In this document: positions 33,738-47,699 of the stretch, in pieces | How the letters are laid out: each line of letters begins with the position of its first letter | Numbering within the stretch: the first letter of the stretch is position 1 | Assembly: GCA_014549065.1 (NCBI GenBank) | Contig: JACDOX010000007.1 | Span: 2,478,141-2,542,140, forward strand | From: Cardinalis cardinalis | Taxonomy: Eukaryota; Chordata; Aves; Passeriformes; Cardinalidae | Length of the DNA: 64,000 nt | Direction of reading: 5' to 3' | Made by a program: the position numbers and the translations under genes | The notes under the pieces: generated by a model | Seen by the model: only the letters and a program-made list of their open reading frames with translations | What the model was told of the DNA's origin: nothing | Databases searched by the model: none

Positions 33738-33769
33738 ACTCAAAGTGTCACTGCAGTGTCACTTTGAGT
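33738..33769. repeat. 32-bp near-perfect palindrome
   Basis: The arms ACTCAAAGTGTCACTG and CAGTGTCACTTTGAGT are reverse complements with a single mismatch pair and no loop; the centre is CTGCAG. It lies just before a CR1 fragment. Confidence 0.9.
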
Positions 33770-33789
33770 AAAAACATATGATTTTCACA

Positions 33790-34275
33790 AAATATCCTGA
33801 TTTGGAAGGGAACCATAAGGATCTTCAAAGTCCAACTCCTGGCCCAACACAGGATAACCCAACAATCTAAGAATCAGACCGTGTGCCTGAGAGCATTGTC
33901 CAAACTCTTCTTGCACTCTGTCAGACTTGGTGCTGTGACCACTGCCTGTTCCAATCCCTAACTATCAACCAGGCAAAAAACATTTTTCTCATACCCAGGC
34001 TGAACCTCTCCTGAAACAAATTCAGGCTATTCACTCTGGTGCCTGGTCACCACAGAGAAGAGATCAGTGCCTGCCTCCCCTCTTCCCCTCGTGAGGATGC
34101 TGCAGACTGGATTGAGGTTTGTCCTCAGTCTCCTCCAGGCTGAACAGACAAGTGACCTCAGCCTCTCCTCACACAGCTTCCCCTCAAGACCCTTCACCAT
34201 CCTCCTGGCCCTCCTTTGGATGCTCTCCAGTAGCTTAATATCTTTTTTATGGTGTGGTGACCAAAACTGCACAGA
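33790..34275 (-). mobile_element. CR1 LINE 3' fragment (minus sense)
   Basis: The minus strand encodes a decayed C-terminal part of the CR1 reverse transcriptase (VKGLEGKLCEERL-type segment, 34272-34027), followed by the 3' UTR ending in GGTTCCCTTCCAAATC near 33790. The plus strand shows the classic reverse-complement landmarks CTCAGCCTCTCCTCACAC and CTTCACCATCCTCCTGGCC. Confidence 0.92.
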
Positions 34276-37018
34276 CTACTTGAGGTGAAAACAATTGCAG
34301 ACTGAATACCCTGTCTTGGGAGTTTAGTACTTTCTAAGAGCTTAATACTTTTCAAACTGTTGCTACTTATGTTTTTTAGCTCAACAATGAAGACAGTTGT
34401 ACCAAGAAATACCATTCTGTATTTATTTCAGTGTTTCTGAATATATTTCTATTTCTGCTCTTTATAAATATCCACAAGTGATATCAAAGTAAATTTATAA
34501 TATGAAACCAGGGAATATTTTATGCCTCAAGAAGCATGTGAAAATAATCCTATAACCACCTGTGCCTTCTTTTCCTGTGCAAAACTTCTGCTCTGTTAGA
34601 CTATAACAAGCAGAACACAGATATCATGCCTGAAAGCAGTTTTTTCCCCTGTGAAAGTGCAAGGAGATGACCTAGGACTTTTTCTTTAATGTTTTGAAAT
34701 GAGGTATCATTTGCATAACTAAAATATTTCTGCCTAAATATTGTTCTGAAAAAGCATTTTGAGGCGACATTGAGAAAGTTCTTCAATATTTTACCTCTGG
34801 GAATGAAATTCTGACTCCACCAAAGTCAAACCTTATGCTCACAATATCAAGGTTGAAGATGAACTATTCTGTTTCAAAAGTTTGTATCAGAAGATAAATA
34901 CTTATTTCCACATATATACTAAGGATCTATCTGTAACATGCTCCTGGGATACCTAAAAATAATAAATCGTAATCTTGACTAAATGCAAATCTTGTAATAA
35001 CTGAATAGCTACGCTTTCTATTGCAAAAGAAAAAAAAACTCATGAGCGTATGAAGCCTATATACCTTGCCTATAGGAACACATATATCTAATAATATTCA
35101 GTCTATGAGTAATGTTCAGATATAATGCAAAAAAACCAACAAACCAATCAGCAATGATATATTTCTTTAAAACAGTGTGGAATGTAGAACCAGAAAATCT
35201 TTCTCCAACACCAATTTCTCTTCAGCAATAACCTTGCAATATACCTACCACTCTGTATGCCACTGAGTGATTAAATTTTGATGAAGCTATTGTTCCTCAA
35301 AAGAAAAATTCACCCAAGAACTTTTGTTTCACACCTCCTTTTTATGTCACGCTGCAGTCCATTTTGAGTGAGTAAAGGACTTGTCATTCAAGTAAAAGAG
35401 ACAAAAAACAAGGTAGATTTTAGTGTTAATAGCTCTAACTGGAGGAGCCACCAGGTGCTGGAGCACAAGAGTAGCTAACAAGAGGTGTATGTACATGTCA
35501 TAAAAGTGTTTGAGATGCAGTAGGTTTTTCAGCCTTTACAGTACAACTTGGAGATTCCTACATAATACAGTTTTATTGCAGAATATGAATCAGACATTCA
35601 AGTACAAACAGAGAGCAATGAACCACATAAAAAAGGGGAAATGTATAGTTATGCACTAGTGATATTTAAAAATGCTCAGTAAATTATGTCTATTAAAGTA
35701 TATTGCACTCTAAATAATTATCATATTTGGAACTATACACCAGAAAGCAAAGAGCCACATAGCTAAAATTGTTTTAGTTCACCTGTTTGGGTTTCTTTTT
35801 AATTTTTAGAGTATGCATAAATATACCATTAAAAAGTAAGAAAACTGTAAGATTAATCTTACTGCTCCTTATTTTATGGTGGCTTTACAAACAGTCTGTC
35901 TACAAAGAGATTGTTTATATCTTAACATAAGAAAGAAACACCTGAATGTTTCCTTGGTGGGTTTTTTGTGTNACTAAATTCTGAAAGCTAGTGCATTTTA
36001 AAACAAATGATGCCGGAAAAAAACCCAAAGTTACAAACACAACAAACTTCTTACTGAAGTACAGAGCTATATTTCTATTGTATTTTTATAGAGGTTCTTG
36101 ATGACTTTATGCAATGACTTTATGCAATCATATCTTTCAATTCTAAGCATTACAGATTTTGACAGAACTTGTTGATGTTATGTCTGGAATAAATATTAAT
36201 TTATGGTTTAAAATATGCTTATCACAATAAGCAAACANATCCACAGTGAAATTTCCATGTTGTAAAATAACTTTGACACAATGGTAAGTCAACTCCCAGT
36301 CTGAAGGGCTCTTATTATTTTCACATCTTCCAGCGAGAATGTCAATTTTTCCATAAGGAAATCATGCAGTTATGAAATGTCAAGGCTTGAAGTTTCATCC
36401 AAATTATGATAATTTCTCTTGCACCCATTTTTGAAAAAAGGTTGTGTTTTTAGACAGGCAGTTGTGTTGCAAATATCATTTGACTTTCTTTTTGCCTAAA
36501 AAAAATAATTAAAAAACCCCTAAACCCAACTCCTCAACAAATAAAGAAACAAAAATGCCAACATTCCAAACAGACAANAAAATTCTTGAACAAACCAAAA
36601 GCACTTTTAAGGATTATGTGATATAAGATAGGCCACTATTCATAGCACATGAAACCTGGATCAAGGGCAGCTCAAACTAACTTTTGGTTTCTTCGGAAAG
36701 CAAGAGTGGCATGTCAGCTGGAGTGTGCTGAATACAAAAAAACACCTAGAGAAACTGGATGAAGAAGAATTGTAACCGCAAGGAAGATGGAGATTTTCTT
36801 ATCAGAGATGGATAGAAAAGAAAATCTAAACTACGAAGCTGAGCCTTCTGGCATTTGTCCCTGATAGGTTCAAAGAAATTGCATATTCTCTCTGCATCTT
36901 CTGCCTAAATACGCAAACCTCTACTAATAAATACCCAGATTTTATCATCTAACACAAGACTATCTTAATGACTTTGAATATTATTTAATAGGGAGGGAAT
37001 GGAAGGGAAAATATGTTT
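34276..37018. other. Intergenic, no gene seen
   Basis: AT-rich; a perfect 13-bp tandem duplication (ATGACTTTATGCA) at 36101-36126. Otherwise nothing recognised. Confidence 0.55.
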
Positions 37019-37019
37019 T

Positions 37020-37897
37020 AGCATGCAATCACTGAATAATTTAGGTTGGAGTGACCTCTGGAGGTTATTAGGTTCAACTTTCTTCTCACAGCAGGGAAAA
37101 TTTAGATCAGGTAACCAATCATCTGTACTGTCCTGTGTCACATTAAACCTAATATATAATTGGAATTTTACATGTTATAGATTGTGTGTCTTGCTTCTCA
37201 ACCTGTCACTGAGCCTTTCTAGGATAAGTCTATATCTTTTATCAGGGTATATTCGAAGACAGCAACTAGATATCCCCTTAGCCTTCTCTTTTTAGGAATG
37301 AACAATAATACCAACTCTCTCAGCCTTTTCTTGTACTTTTTGTGCTGCTCTGCCTTGAGCCCCCTTAGGTGTCATGAGTCCTCTCCAAAAATGTCCAACA
37401 TTTTCTTTCTTCATCTGCAGAGCCCCAGACTGGGCACAGGGCTCCAGACACAGTCTCATAAGCATTGGCTAGAGAATAATAATTACTTCTAGTCTGCTGG
37501 TTAAATTTTTGCTAATACAGCCCAGATTGCACCTAGAAAATATATCACCACAAGGACACCCTGCTGACTCATATTTACCTTCTGGGCCACCTGGGTGCCC
37601 AAGATCTTCTTTTGCAAAGCTGCTCTATGCCCCAGTCTATATGGTAGTATGGATAGGTGTTGGATTTTTCCTACATGTTTTTCAGGTGTAGGATTTTTCA
37701 TCTCCTTTTGTTGAAGTGTTTGAGATTATTGTCTGCCCACTTCTTCATTTGATATCCCTCTGAACAGCAACTCTGCACTGCAAAGTATTGGACACTGTCC
37801 TCAGTTTGGTTTTGAAGCACAGTGAAAAATGCCTTTTGTAATCAATTTTCACATGGACTTAGTAGCTTTGATCCCAACTTTTTCAGCCCAGGGCTTC
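37020..37897 (-). mobile_element. Old CR1 LINE fragment, 3' part (minus sense)
   Basis: Starts with ATCACTGAATAATTTAGGTTGGAGTGACCTCTGGAGGTTATTAGG, an older CR1 3' end in reverse complement (shown here as landmarks within 37029-37075), and continues through RT-encoding reverse-complement motifs such as GGGCACAGGGCTCCAGACACAG and GCCACCTGGGTGCCCAAG-like blocks. It is highly diverged and interrupted by the LTR at 37898-38484. Confidence 0.75.
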
Positions 37898-38484
37898 TGA
37901 CAATTTTCTCTTGGGGCCTCTCGCTGGTCAGAGTGACCCCAAGGAAATGTTAGAAAGTCTCTTTTCCCAGCCTGGCGCTTGAAGAAGGAGTCAGAGCTCT
38001 TCAGTTCTTGGTTTCAAGGTTGTTTATTGTTCCTTATCTATAAAATATTTTCTCCTGTTCAGCTGAGGTCCGTTCAGTGAAACAGTCCAGGCACTCTGCC
38101 TGCTTCCGGGGCGGTGTTATCTTTTTATACTAAAAACTACATATACAATGTTTACAATTACCTTCCAATACCTATCATCTATGTTAGACAGTGAGCTTCT
38201 ACTCTAAACCAATCTAAAAGTGCCAACATCACCCAGAAGATGGAGGCTAGGAAGAAGAAGGAGAAAGGCTGGTCACGCCCCAATTCCTCCATCTTGCCCC
38301 CTGAACCCCCATTCTAAAAATCCCAAATAATCTATTTTTCACCCAGTGATAAATTCACTATCATTCTACTTAAANTTTCGTGGCTTGTAATTCTTCATAC
38401 AAGGCTGGTAATTGTTTTTCCAAGGGCTAAATCAAAGGCACAGGGGTCTTGGGCTCTGTGCCAAGGTCTCTGAGCCCCCTGACA
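37898..38484 (-). mobile_element. Solo LTR of an avian ERV, inserted in a CR1
   Basis: Read on the minus strand it begins TGTCAGGGGGCTCAG and ends AAAATTGTCA (about 587 bp), with a TATAAAAAGATAAC box and an AATAAACAACC poly(A) signal in the right order. No gag or pol is attached. The flanks are CR1 on both sides. The two immediate flanks (GGGCTTC and GGGTCTC) are similar but not identical, so the target duplication is uncertain and the edges may shift by some bases. Confidence 0.8.
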
Positions 38485-38765
38485 GGGTCTCCAGTCCTCC
38501 AGGGCAGCCAGAGGAATTTCCTGAGTTCCCACAATTTTCCATCAGGCTTCTTATTTATGTATTTCATCCACGTCTCCTCAGTTTGCCCAAAAGTAGACTA
38601 TGGAAGAACATGTCAAAAGCCTTGAAGAAATCAAAGTCAGCATTCAGAGCTCGCCTCTTGTAGAGTGCCAGTAATCCCTTCAGCAGAAGGCAATCATGTT
38701 GGCCAAGCACACTTGTCCTTGGGAAATTTGTTCTGCGTTTTCCCACTTACCCTTGCTTTTTTTGC
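38485..38765 (-). mobile_element. CR1 LINE fragment, 5' continuation (minus sense)
   Basis: Matches the internal RT-region landmarks of CR1 in reverse complement: the 'tatggaagaacatgtcaaa' and 'cttgaagaaatcaaagtc' segments and the TGTTGGCCAAGCACACTTG motif. It is probably the other side of the same CR1 split by the LTR. Confidence 0.65.
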
Positions 38766-40213
38766 CTAGCCATAGCTTCAGTAACTGGAAACTGCACATG
38801 ACCAGGAACTAGTTCTAAATTGTTTCCTTTGACTAAAACAGTATATGGAGCTGCTTTTCACCTTACTTCCTTTTTTTTTTTTTGCCATTAAAAAAAAACC
38901 CTCTGAACATTAATGGAGTGAAAAGCTCACTATCTTGTTAGAGCTTTGTGTTACCAATAATGACCATAATGTGAAAAAGTTCAGCTCAAACTTTTCTCTG
39001 TCCTCAACTGCTCTTAGCATTGCTATCCTAGGAATGATCCTTTTTCTATGAAAGTCATTATTTCTGAGACCCATTTAGCATTTTCTGTCTCCAGCAAAAG
39101 GAGGGTGTATCAGGCAAACCTTACCAGCTTGCACTCTAAATCAAAAAGCAAGGTAGGGCATATTATTATGAACATGCATTGAGCCTGAAGGGTCCTGAAA
39201 AGTGCAACTCAGGTTTTTCTCTTTCCTTCCAATTAAATTAGTAAGTTTCCTGTCTATCTGACAATAGCGAATATTTTATCTGACAGTGTTTTGTTTGAGA
39301 AGATCACAGGGAAATCCCAGGTTGGAATTTTGAGGCATTCTTCTGTTTGTAATGGACTTTTGTAGCTACCCTGCAATATAATTAATTAAGCTGTCAATAA
39401 ATATTGCAGCCACTAGAGAAAGATAGTCTGTCAGTACTTTCCTCAGATGAAAGGCATATTAGAAACGTTTCCACATCTTTCTGAAAAAGGTAGAAATTGA
39501 CAAATAACTATCTCAGCACTTCACTCTCCTGCATGATTGTTAACAATTAAAGCTCTTCATTTTTTCTAGACCTACTTGAGACTTTCAGTATTTTCTCAGA
39601 GGCAGATCAATAATTATGAAGAAAATTAATTTAATTGCTAGATAAAATTCATTCTGAAAACTATGAACGGCCTGAAAGCTACAGTGGGAAGCGGAAAATA
39701 TTTTTATGGAAGGCTTGATCAAGTGTATTGCAGTTAGATTTGTTTTTACCTTGGAGAAAGGTCAGGAAAAGACCAGATAAGCTGAAACATAACATTAAGA
39801 ATGACATTATATACTGTATAGCCTTTAGCTCAATATCATGGGTTTCTATATTGAACTGATCACCTTAGCAGAGATAAAAAAAGAACAAAAATGATTAAAC
39901 AAGCAAAAGAACAAAGTAGGATAGATTAAATAAGAAAGATCAGGATGGGAGCCTGATTCCTTTTAAAAAATATATTGGTTATGGGAGACTGTGCAACCAA
40001 ATTAAATCAAGATTTGTAGATAGATGCCCTGAAAAGAGAGCACATACAAGGCAGCAAACAAAGTCCAAGAACCATAGCAGGCAGAATTGACAAAAGTAAT
40101 TAACACATAATTTTCTTTCTGGATAGTTCAACATTTGGAATATTGATCACAGGCTGTAGGGGGAAAATACAAAGAATAAAAAATAAAAAGGCCTGCTATT
40201 TAGCATTGTTAAT
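38766..40213. other. Intergenic, no gene seen
   Basis: AT-rich; short A and T runs only. Confidence 0.5.
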
Positions 40214-40758
40214 TGTCCTGTTTTAATCCCAGCCAGCAGCCAAACCCCACCCCACTGGCTTACTCCCCATCAGTGGGTCTGGGGAGAGAATCAGANGGGC
40301 AAAAGCTGGAAAACTCATGTGTACAGAAGCAAAGGACAAGGAATTANCTCACTTCTTCCCATGGGACAGAAGCTGTTTAGCCATCTCAGGCAGAGCAGGG
40401 CCCCATCACATGTAATGGTGACTTGGGAAGACAAACACCATCACTCCAAATGTCCCCTGCTTCCTCCTTCTTTCCCGCACTTTATATACTGAGTGTGATG
40501 CCACAGGGTCTGGAATATCCCTTTGGTCANTTGGGGTCACCTGTCCTGGCTCTGTGTCATACCAAATTCCTATGCATCCCTAACTTCCTCACCAGCATGG
40601 CAGTACAAAACGTAGAAAATGCTTTGTGTGGCTTTGTGCAAGGTCTGCTCAGCAACAACAAAATACTATCACTATGTTCAACACAATCATAAACAAAACA
40701 CAGCCCCATACAAGCCATTGTGAAGAAAATTAACTCTATCCCAGCCAAAACCAGCACA
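40214..40758 (-). mobile_element. Solo LTR of an avian ERV
   Basis: The minus strand begins TGTGCTGGTTTTGGCTGGGATAG-type sequence and ends GGGATTAAAACAGGACA, with TATATAAAGTG in the U3/R region; about 545 bp. It is the common bird LTR whose plus-strand landmarks are GGTCTGGAATATCCCTTTGG and AAAATTAACTCTATCCCAGCC. The immediate flanks (TTAAT and ATGAT) are not a clean duplication. No internal region is present. Confidence 0.85.
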
Positions 40759-43700
40759 ATGATAGACCTAATTTCTAACAAAGTACACAGTTCACATTAC
40801 AGTGAGTGCTAGGACACATAACAAATACCTGCATCGCAGAGATGCTGCCTTAACCTCTCTCTGCCCTAGAACTGACTAAAGAATCTCCTGCTGGAGTGAA
40901 ATTGTGTTTAGACAATGTAACATAAATGAAACAAAACATCCAGTGTTATTACTTCAATATTAATAAAGAAGGGTGAAATTAGGCTTGCTATTTCCAGTGC
41001 TTAGGATGGGATAATGTTGTCTAACCTGTAACATCAACAGAGTCCATATAGACCCAAACATATAGAATCAGTGCACTTGGAAATAGAAATATTTCATTTG
41101 ATTCCCTCATAAGTATCAGAAGTATCAAAATTTACGCTGCTTAAAAATAAGACACTGAAAGTCTTCCCCTTGGTAGTCATTCCACATACATTGATGTATA
41201 ATGTATTTAGTCACTGCAAGATTAAAATGCCTTTGAAAGCATCTAATTTAGNAACAGCAAAGGAAATTAGAAATAGATTTTTACATTACAAATCTAAAGA
41301 AATCAGCAAGATGCTTTAAGTGAATCCTTCTAGAGGAACTTTATTGATTACCAGAGAGTCTTTGGCTATACCATTCTAAGAATCAGGCTAGTAATGCTTA
41401 AAGTGCATTTTCTGGCACATACAAGCATATTAAAAAATTTGCTTGAGAAGGCACAACATAAAAATAAACAATTCTTCCCTCCACACACACAAAACCCAGA
41501 CAAAAGCCTGACTAAAAAGAGCTATTTAGATATTTCAAATGTTAAAATAAATTTACCTTTAGTTTTACTTGTACTAAAGTCTCCCCAGATTCATAGTTAA
41601 GAATGGAAGCATCTCAGCACATGCACAGGGAAAGCAACCTGAGGTCCATTGTGAGGAAGGAAAAGGGAAAGGAGCCCAGTGAAGCCATGTGTACCTCACT
41701 ACCATTTGAAACTAAAACATTTTTCGTGCCTTCTTCTGTACTTTATTGGTTGAATTTATATTGATGAAAGGGGTAAAACCAAAAAAAAACTTCTAAAGAG
41801 TTCAGACTTTTTATTTTTTTTTCTCTACATAGTTCTTAGTTTAATACAAAAGTTTTACCCTTAGTTTGAGATTAGTCCATAAAAAGTGCTAGCAATTGAA
41901 ATTGCAACTTCTTAGGACTCAAGCTGAATGGCTTGTAAAGAAGTAAGGGAGGTCATAAGGCAATAAAAATCATTCAGCAATAGCAGAAATGCACCATATT
42001 AATTATTGCCTTGAACGCACTCACTGTAGAGCGAATTTATTTGCTCAGTAATTTCTTGCAAAATAAAGACTCCTCATAAAGCTTGCATATTTTCAAAAGC
42101 ATAATTAAAACAGCAACACAGCTTAGAATTTGTTCCATTTGCAGTACACAGAATGCTGCACTAACTCTTACAATATATCAGCCCCGAGGTTCAATGGAAA
42201 ATGGGTCAGTAGATGAGTATGTATCACACAAGCCAAAAAAGCCNACAGATCATTTTGGCTCATAGATGTTCTTGTAGACCACATGACCAATGAGGGCAGA
42301 CAAAACATTCCTGTTTATAATCATCTAATATTGTGTTGTGGGTTTTTTTGGAATATGGAGTAATGTCTAGCTGCTCTTTGCCTTAGAATAAAACTGGTTC
42401 TGATTTTCTTGAGAAACGCTTGATTCTTATAATAAATATTTAAAGAAAAAAGCCACAGGACTTACAAATTTCAAAAAAACTGACAACAGCATCTGTTGTG
42501 TTCTGTTGAATCTCATAATGTAAGGTCTAATTTGTCTGTGGTGTGCTAACTCACTAGCAGAAAAAACTGAATGAGTTAACTTGGTACAAGATTTTAAACA
42601 TGTCCAAGTATGTGTATGTAACCCTGCTTTGAAGTTCAAAAGATGCAAAAATAACTTAAAATCACAACCATCCAAACTACTCTTCAGTGCAAATTTTAAA
42701 TTTATCATCTCTTTCTTTGAGTTATTTTTACTATTCCATAAATGCCTCAACAAATATTCCTGTATATTAAATGAAACACATAAATAAAATCAATAGATTT
42801 TTACATTATTAATTTAAAATGCTTATCAAAAATGAAGAGTCAATTCTATAAATAACCACTGCAGAGAGGTCATACTTCTTAAGTTATGAATTATATATCT
42901 ACCCCTGTAGAGCTTACATGAGCAATATAGAGTGGACAACATAAGTGTCCCTAACTTCAAGACTAAGATACTGAGAAAACCCAAGAGACTGACATCAGTG
43001 AATACCTCTAACACATCCTTGTAACCTTATCAGATTTAGTTGGGTTAGCCCTCACACTTTGCAGATAAGAATTGATTTGATACCTTCAGAATAAACATTA
43101 TGAAGTAGGTGGCATCTTGCATCTTTCATGCCTGAACCCTTCAACACAGTATTCACAAAGTAGACATAATAAAGGATGAAGATGTGCACTGGAAAAGGCC
43201 AAAGTGGTTTTGCTCTCATTATCTCCTTGTGTATCATTTTTAAAGGTGTGGAAAGCAAAAAACCAGAACTTTTAGTTTGCAATACCTCTCCCTCCATTTT
43301 CAATAGGAGTTTATATGCTGAATACTATGGAGAATGAACATAAAAAACACATTAAGGGCTCCATAGTTTAGAGTGGTTTGAAGAAATCTCTTCCATCTGC
43401 TTTACTCTTCTGTCTTCAGAAAGTACTAAGGAGTCACTGGAATGCAGTCTAATAAGACTCCTAATTGCCATGAGTTATATGGACAATTTCTTTTCCTCTA
43501 TGTCTTCTCTAATTTTTTATTGTCTCATCCAAAGTACTAAAATTCAACAATGATTGTAAACTTAACGTTAAGACATTGTAGCTGAAAGCAGCACAAACTT
43601 AAATAATGGAAATTTACACACTAAATTAGGCCAAGAAGAAAATAAACAAACAAAAGCAAAACTGAAACATTAATATCTATGTCATTCTGGCATGAAGATG

Positions 43701-46700
43701 GAAGGAGTCTGAGTCGGAATAATGTTTTATTTTGCCCTGGGGAAAACTAAGGTCGGCACACCAATGCTCAGTTTCTAAACTTCATACTATATCTGTGGCA
43801 GAAAAAAATGTCACTTTATAACCACCATAATTAATTCTAACTACCAACATTTAAAAGCAATTGTGTTAATTAAAGACTGTGCAAAATGTTTATTTTTTTT
43901 GTATTTATGGTAAAAAAGCATATCTTTCCCAAACTGACATTGCTAATCTGCAATTTATCGTCTCTTTATAGCTCTTCCAGAAACTCTTGTTTTGATCATG
44001 AGAGGAGATTTTTTTTAAATGGCAAAAGTGCAATAGGAGTTTAGACAGTTATCTGACAAGGTTCATTAACAAAGGTTTACACACTGCTTGTTCAAAAAAG
44101 AAAAAGCTAACTGCATGCTGCAAGAAATTGAAGAAAACACAGCCTAACATAACTGCTAAGGACTGCCAGACTACAAGCTTTCCAGCTATCCCAACTATTT
44201 CTGGAGTATTAGACCTTATGCAAAGTCATAATGTCCAACTCATTTCCCAGTCACTTCAATGGTACATGTCCTTCCTCTTCCAAGAAATTGCTTTCAATAT
44301 TTTCTCATGGTAACTAATATGTATCTCTAAGTCTGAAGTTGAAATCGAAATTATATTTCAGAATAAACCTGAGCAAATGAGTGAAGCCACCACACTCAGT
44401 TTTGACACACAGAGAATTTACTTAGGAATTGTTCAAATCTTTATGGCCTATAAAGTTAAATGGATATTTATGATGTCTTTAAATGTCAGGAGTATTCAGT
44501 CTAGTCAGATGCTAATGTCTGAAGTTGCTATCAGATTTAAGAGTCTGCAGAGAAAAAGAAGCAAAAGATCTGAACCTCAGTTTCAGCTCCTTTTCAGATT
44601 TATCATTCTTCCAATTATTTTTTGTTCCCATAGATTTCATTTGGCGGAAAAACAGGAAAAGTAGTAATCTAACTAATTAAAATGCTAGGAGCACAAAGAG
44701 CAACAGTAACATAGAAGAACAAAAACTTTCCTTTATGAAAAGTTTTACACTGTCAGAGGTGGTCTTAAAAGACTTCAAGACTGAATTCAGGAAAACAGAT
44801 CTACAGAAGAGAACAACAAAGCTATTGTCATTTGGTTCAGAATGACTGAAATCACAAAGAACCTTTCCTTTGGTCAGCTCAGAGGGAGAAAAAAAAGGAA
44901 AGAAAACAAAACCAATATTCAGAGTAGGAATAGGGAAGAAGCACAGCCATGCACGAAGCTCTTGTGGACTCACCAGTGAAATGCTCCATACAGCTCTGAG
45001 TACACAGGGAGCTCAAGCTGGGACAGGAGAAGGGAGGCACTTCAGGCAACCTAATTGACATGATGAAACCTCTCTAGATAGATGGATAGAACCTGCAGAT
45101 GAAATCACAATACTTGCTGAGATTTTCTCTTTTCATTCAGAAACATTTACAGTATTGCAATACAAATATAAAATGTTGACAGCTTGAAATAACAAACCCT
45201 TGGACAGTTAATTTGTTAATAATAAAATATTATCTGCATGATACTTCTTATATTTTAACTAAAATATCATATGTAAATTCCTGTGCCATTACGGGGACTT
45301 AATTACACAGAAAACATTACTGTAGTGAATGCTGTAGCAGAACACTCTCTTCAACCCCTTTTGCAGTTGCACATCAAGATATTTAGAATATTGAATAGAT
45401 TGAAATCTTTACCATGATGATAGATCCTTGACCATTAAATATGTTTTAAAGGCTCTTGTCAACATGTACATTAAGCAAAAATAATACTATTGAGCAGCAC
45501 AGCCTTTTCTTGAGATGATTTCAAGGAACAAGCAGGCCCTTAAAATTAATTAAACCAAGATTATATATTGAATTAAAGAAACTACACTTTGCACATTAAA
45601 AAAAAGTAAGTGAAAATACAAGTTCTTTTGAAAACATAGGAAGCTGTAACTTTCAGAGTTCAAGTCACAGCTGACCCTACAGTTTTCAGAAATATTGGAG
45701 AACCACTTCTGAGGCATGAGACAGCTTTACAGCGAAAAGGAAGGAAGGAATGTTATTCTACAGTGCAATAAAATATTTTCTTACAAATTCCAGACTGATC
45801 CCCTTTCATTGACAGAAAAATGTCATATTCCAAAATGTAGAAAATATTTACTCTTTGGAGTTGAAAACTGAAAATTAGCAGGATTATGGGAACAGGCATT
45901 TCTTTATGTTGACGAAAACAGCAACAAGAATATCCAATGGATCACCAAACACTAAATTACATTTTTTATAGAACACAATGCCATGTATTTTAGAAGAGAA
46001 TGAAAAAAAATAATTAGCGAATAAAACCGAAAAAGAGTCAAGACATTTCAACAGAAGTAATCTGCCAAGAACTCAATGATACCAAATAGAAAACCAGTTG
46101 AAAAGACAAAATATAAATAAACCAAGTTTCAACATGTAAGACTAAGGGACATTTCAGGTGTTTTCTAATCATAACAGGGAGCTAATGTCACTGTTGCTTT
46201 ACTTTGCTTTGCTTCTATAAATGTACTCTCTTTCATCTAAAATTTAGTTAGAAGTCATTATATTTTGCAGAACTTTTACTGGGGGATACAGCCTCAATAT
46301 TCCAGTGGTTCCTGAGGTCTATTATACCCATTTTCTCTCATTCCAGCAGTATTCTTTAGCACAAAACAAGACTTTCAAACATGTTCCTCCTCTATCTACC
46401 ATTATTTTTTTTCAGAACATGCATATCCTCTCCAGATATTTATGTTGGTACATTCTTTAAGGCATGAAAGTAATTATGGCTGACCTCTATTAGATTCAAT
46501 TATTAGCTGGAAAATCATGCCCAGAATTAGTTGTGATTCAGTAAAGAAATATATCTGTACCTCTTAATTTGGTTGCTCAGAAATTATCAGTTCTTTCTTC
46601 CCAATGACAACTATGTTCAATCAGTCAGGATTTGTGAATAGAGATAAAGGGAATATGACCACATCAAGCAGAAAAACTCAAATATGATTAGCTAATAGAA

Positions 46701-47699
46701 TCATCCCCCAATAATCCTGACCTTCACTCTCCTGTTGTGCATGACTGGGAAAGTAGACACACAGGGCTCCTTCTCACTACCAAGTTCTTACCCATTTCAA
46801 AATTTATTGCCCATATTCTGACAGCCCAGCCGCAGAGAACCTTCTATAATTGGCTCTTCCTTGAAGGCTGTAAAATTTCAAGCATTTTGCTACCATGCTG
46901 AAGGTCAAAAAAAAGTTCTGTACAAGAACTTTTAACCCAGATGGCCATTAAGGGTGGCTCAGATATGGAGATTATTGTGTCATCCACAACCTGCCATTTA
47001 TGATCTGCCATATGTTATGATCTTTCTGTTGGCTACTCCTCTGGCTGTTTGTTCTGTCTCAAACATTATATCAGATTATTTTTTTGTGTTTCTCTTTCCC
47101 CTTCTAAGCATAAAAAAGTCAGTGACATCTAGTAATTCATGCTGCATCTCACTGGGATTTTTCTTTTGATCTTATGTTGGTCACTTAATTTTGCTCACAT
47201 CTTAATCCATTTTAAGAATCTAGAGGCTTTTATTTTATGGCAGGAATAGACCCCAAACCCAACACCAGAACCCAAAGTCCTCCCCTGTAGCACAAACCAA
47301 ACAAAAATCAACACCTATTTTAGAACTGATGGGGGTTTTTTACTGAGTTTATTTCTTGTTAATTTGAGAGTTCAGTCCTTGGAAGTTGTTGCTTTTTATT
47401 GAGGTCCATTTTTCCCTAGGGATGGGAAGCCTTTCCATATCTTTCCATTGAAGCCTATTTTTTCTATTAAAAAATGAGAAAACTTCTCTTTCCAAAGGTG
47501 GAAATTTTCTATTACACAAGGAAAGACATGCATCCAGACATTTAGCTTCCTCTATTTGGAGGAGATTTGCAAAATGTGTCCCTCCAAAATCTTGGGCAGC
47601 CCTGAGACTGGTATACAGGCAAACAAGTGGCAGATCATACTTACCTACTGAGAACCACTGCATCAATAGAATTAATACATTCATCGTTTATTTTCATTA
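40759..47699. other. Intergenic, no gene seen
   Basis: About 7 kb of AT-rich sequence with short random frames. A stretch near 41060-41110 is weakly like a very old CR1 3' end. No gene, RNA or clear transposon. Confidence 0.55.
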
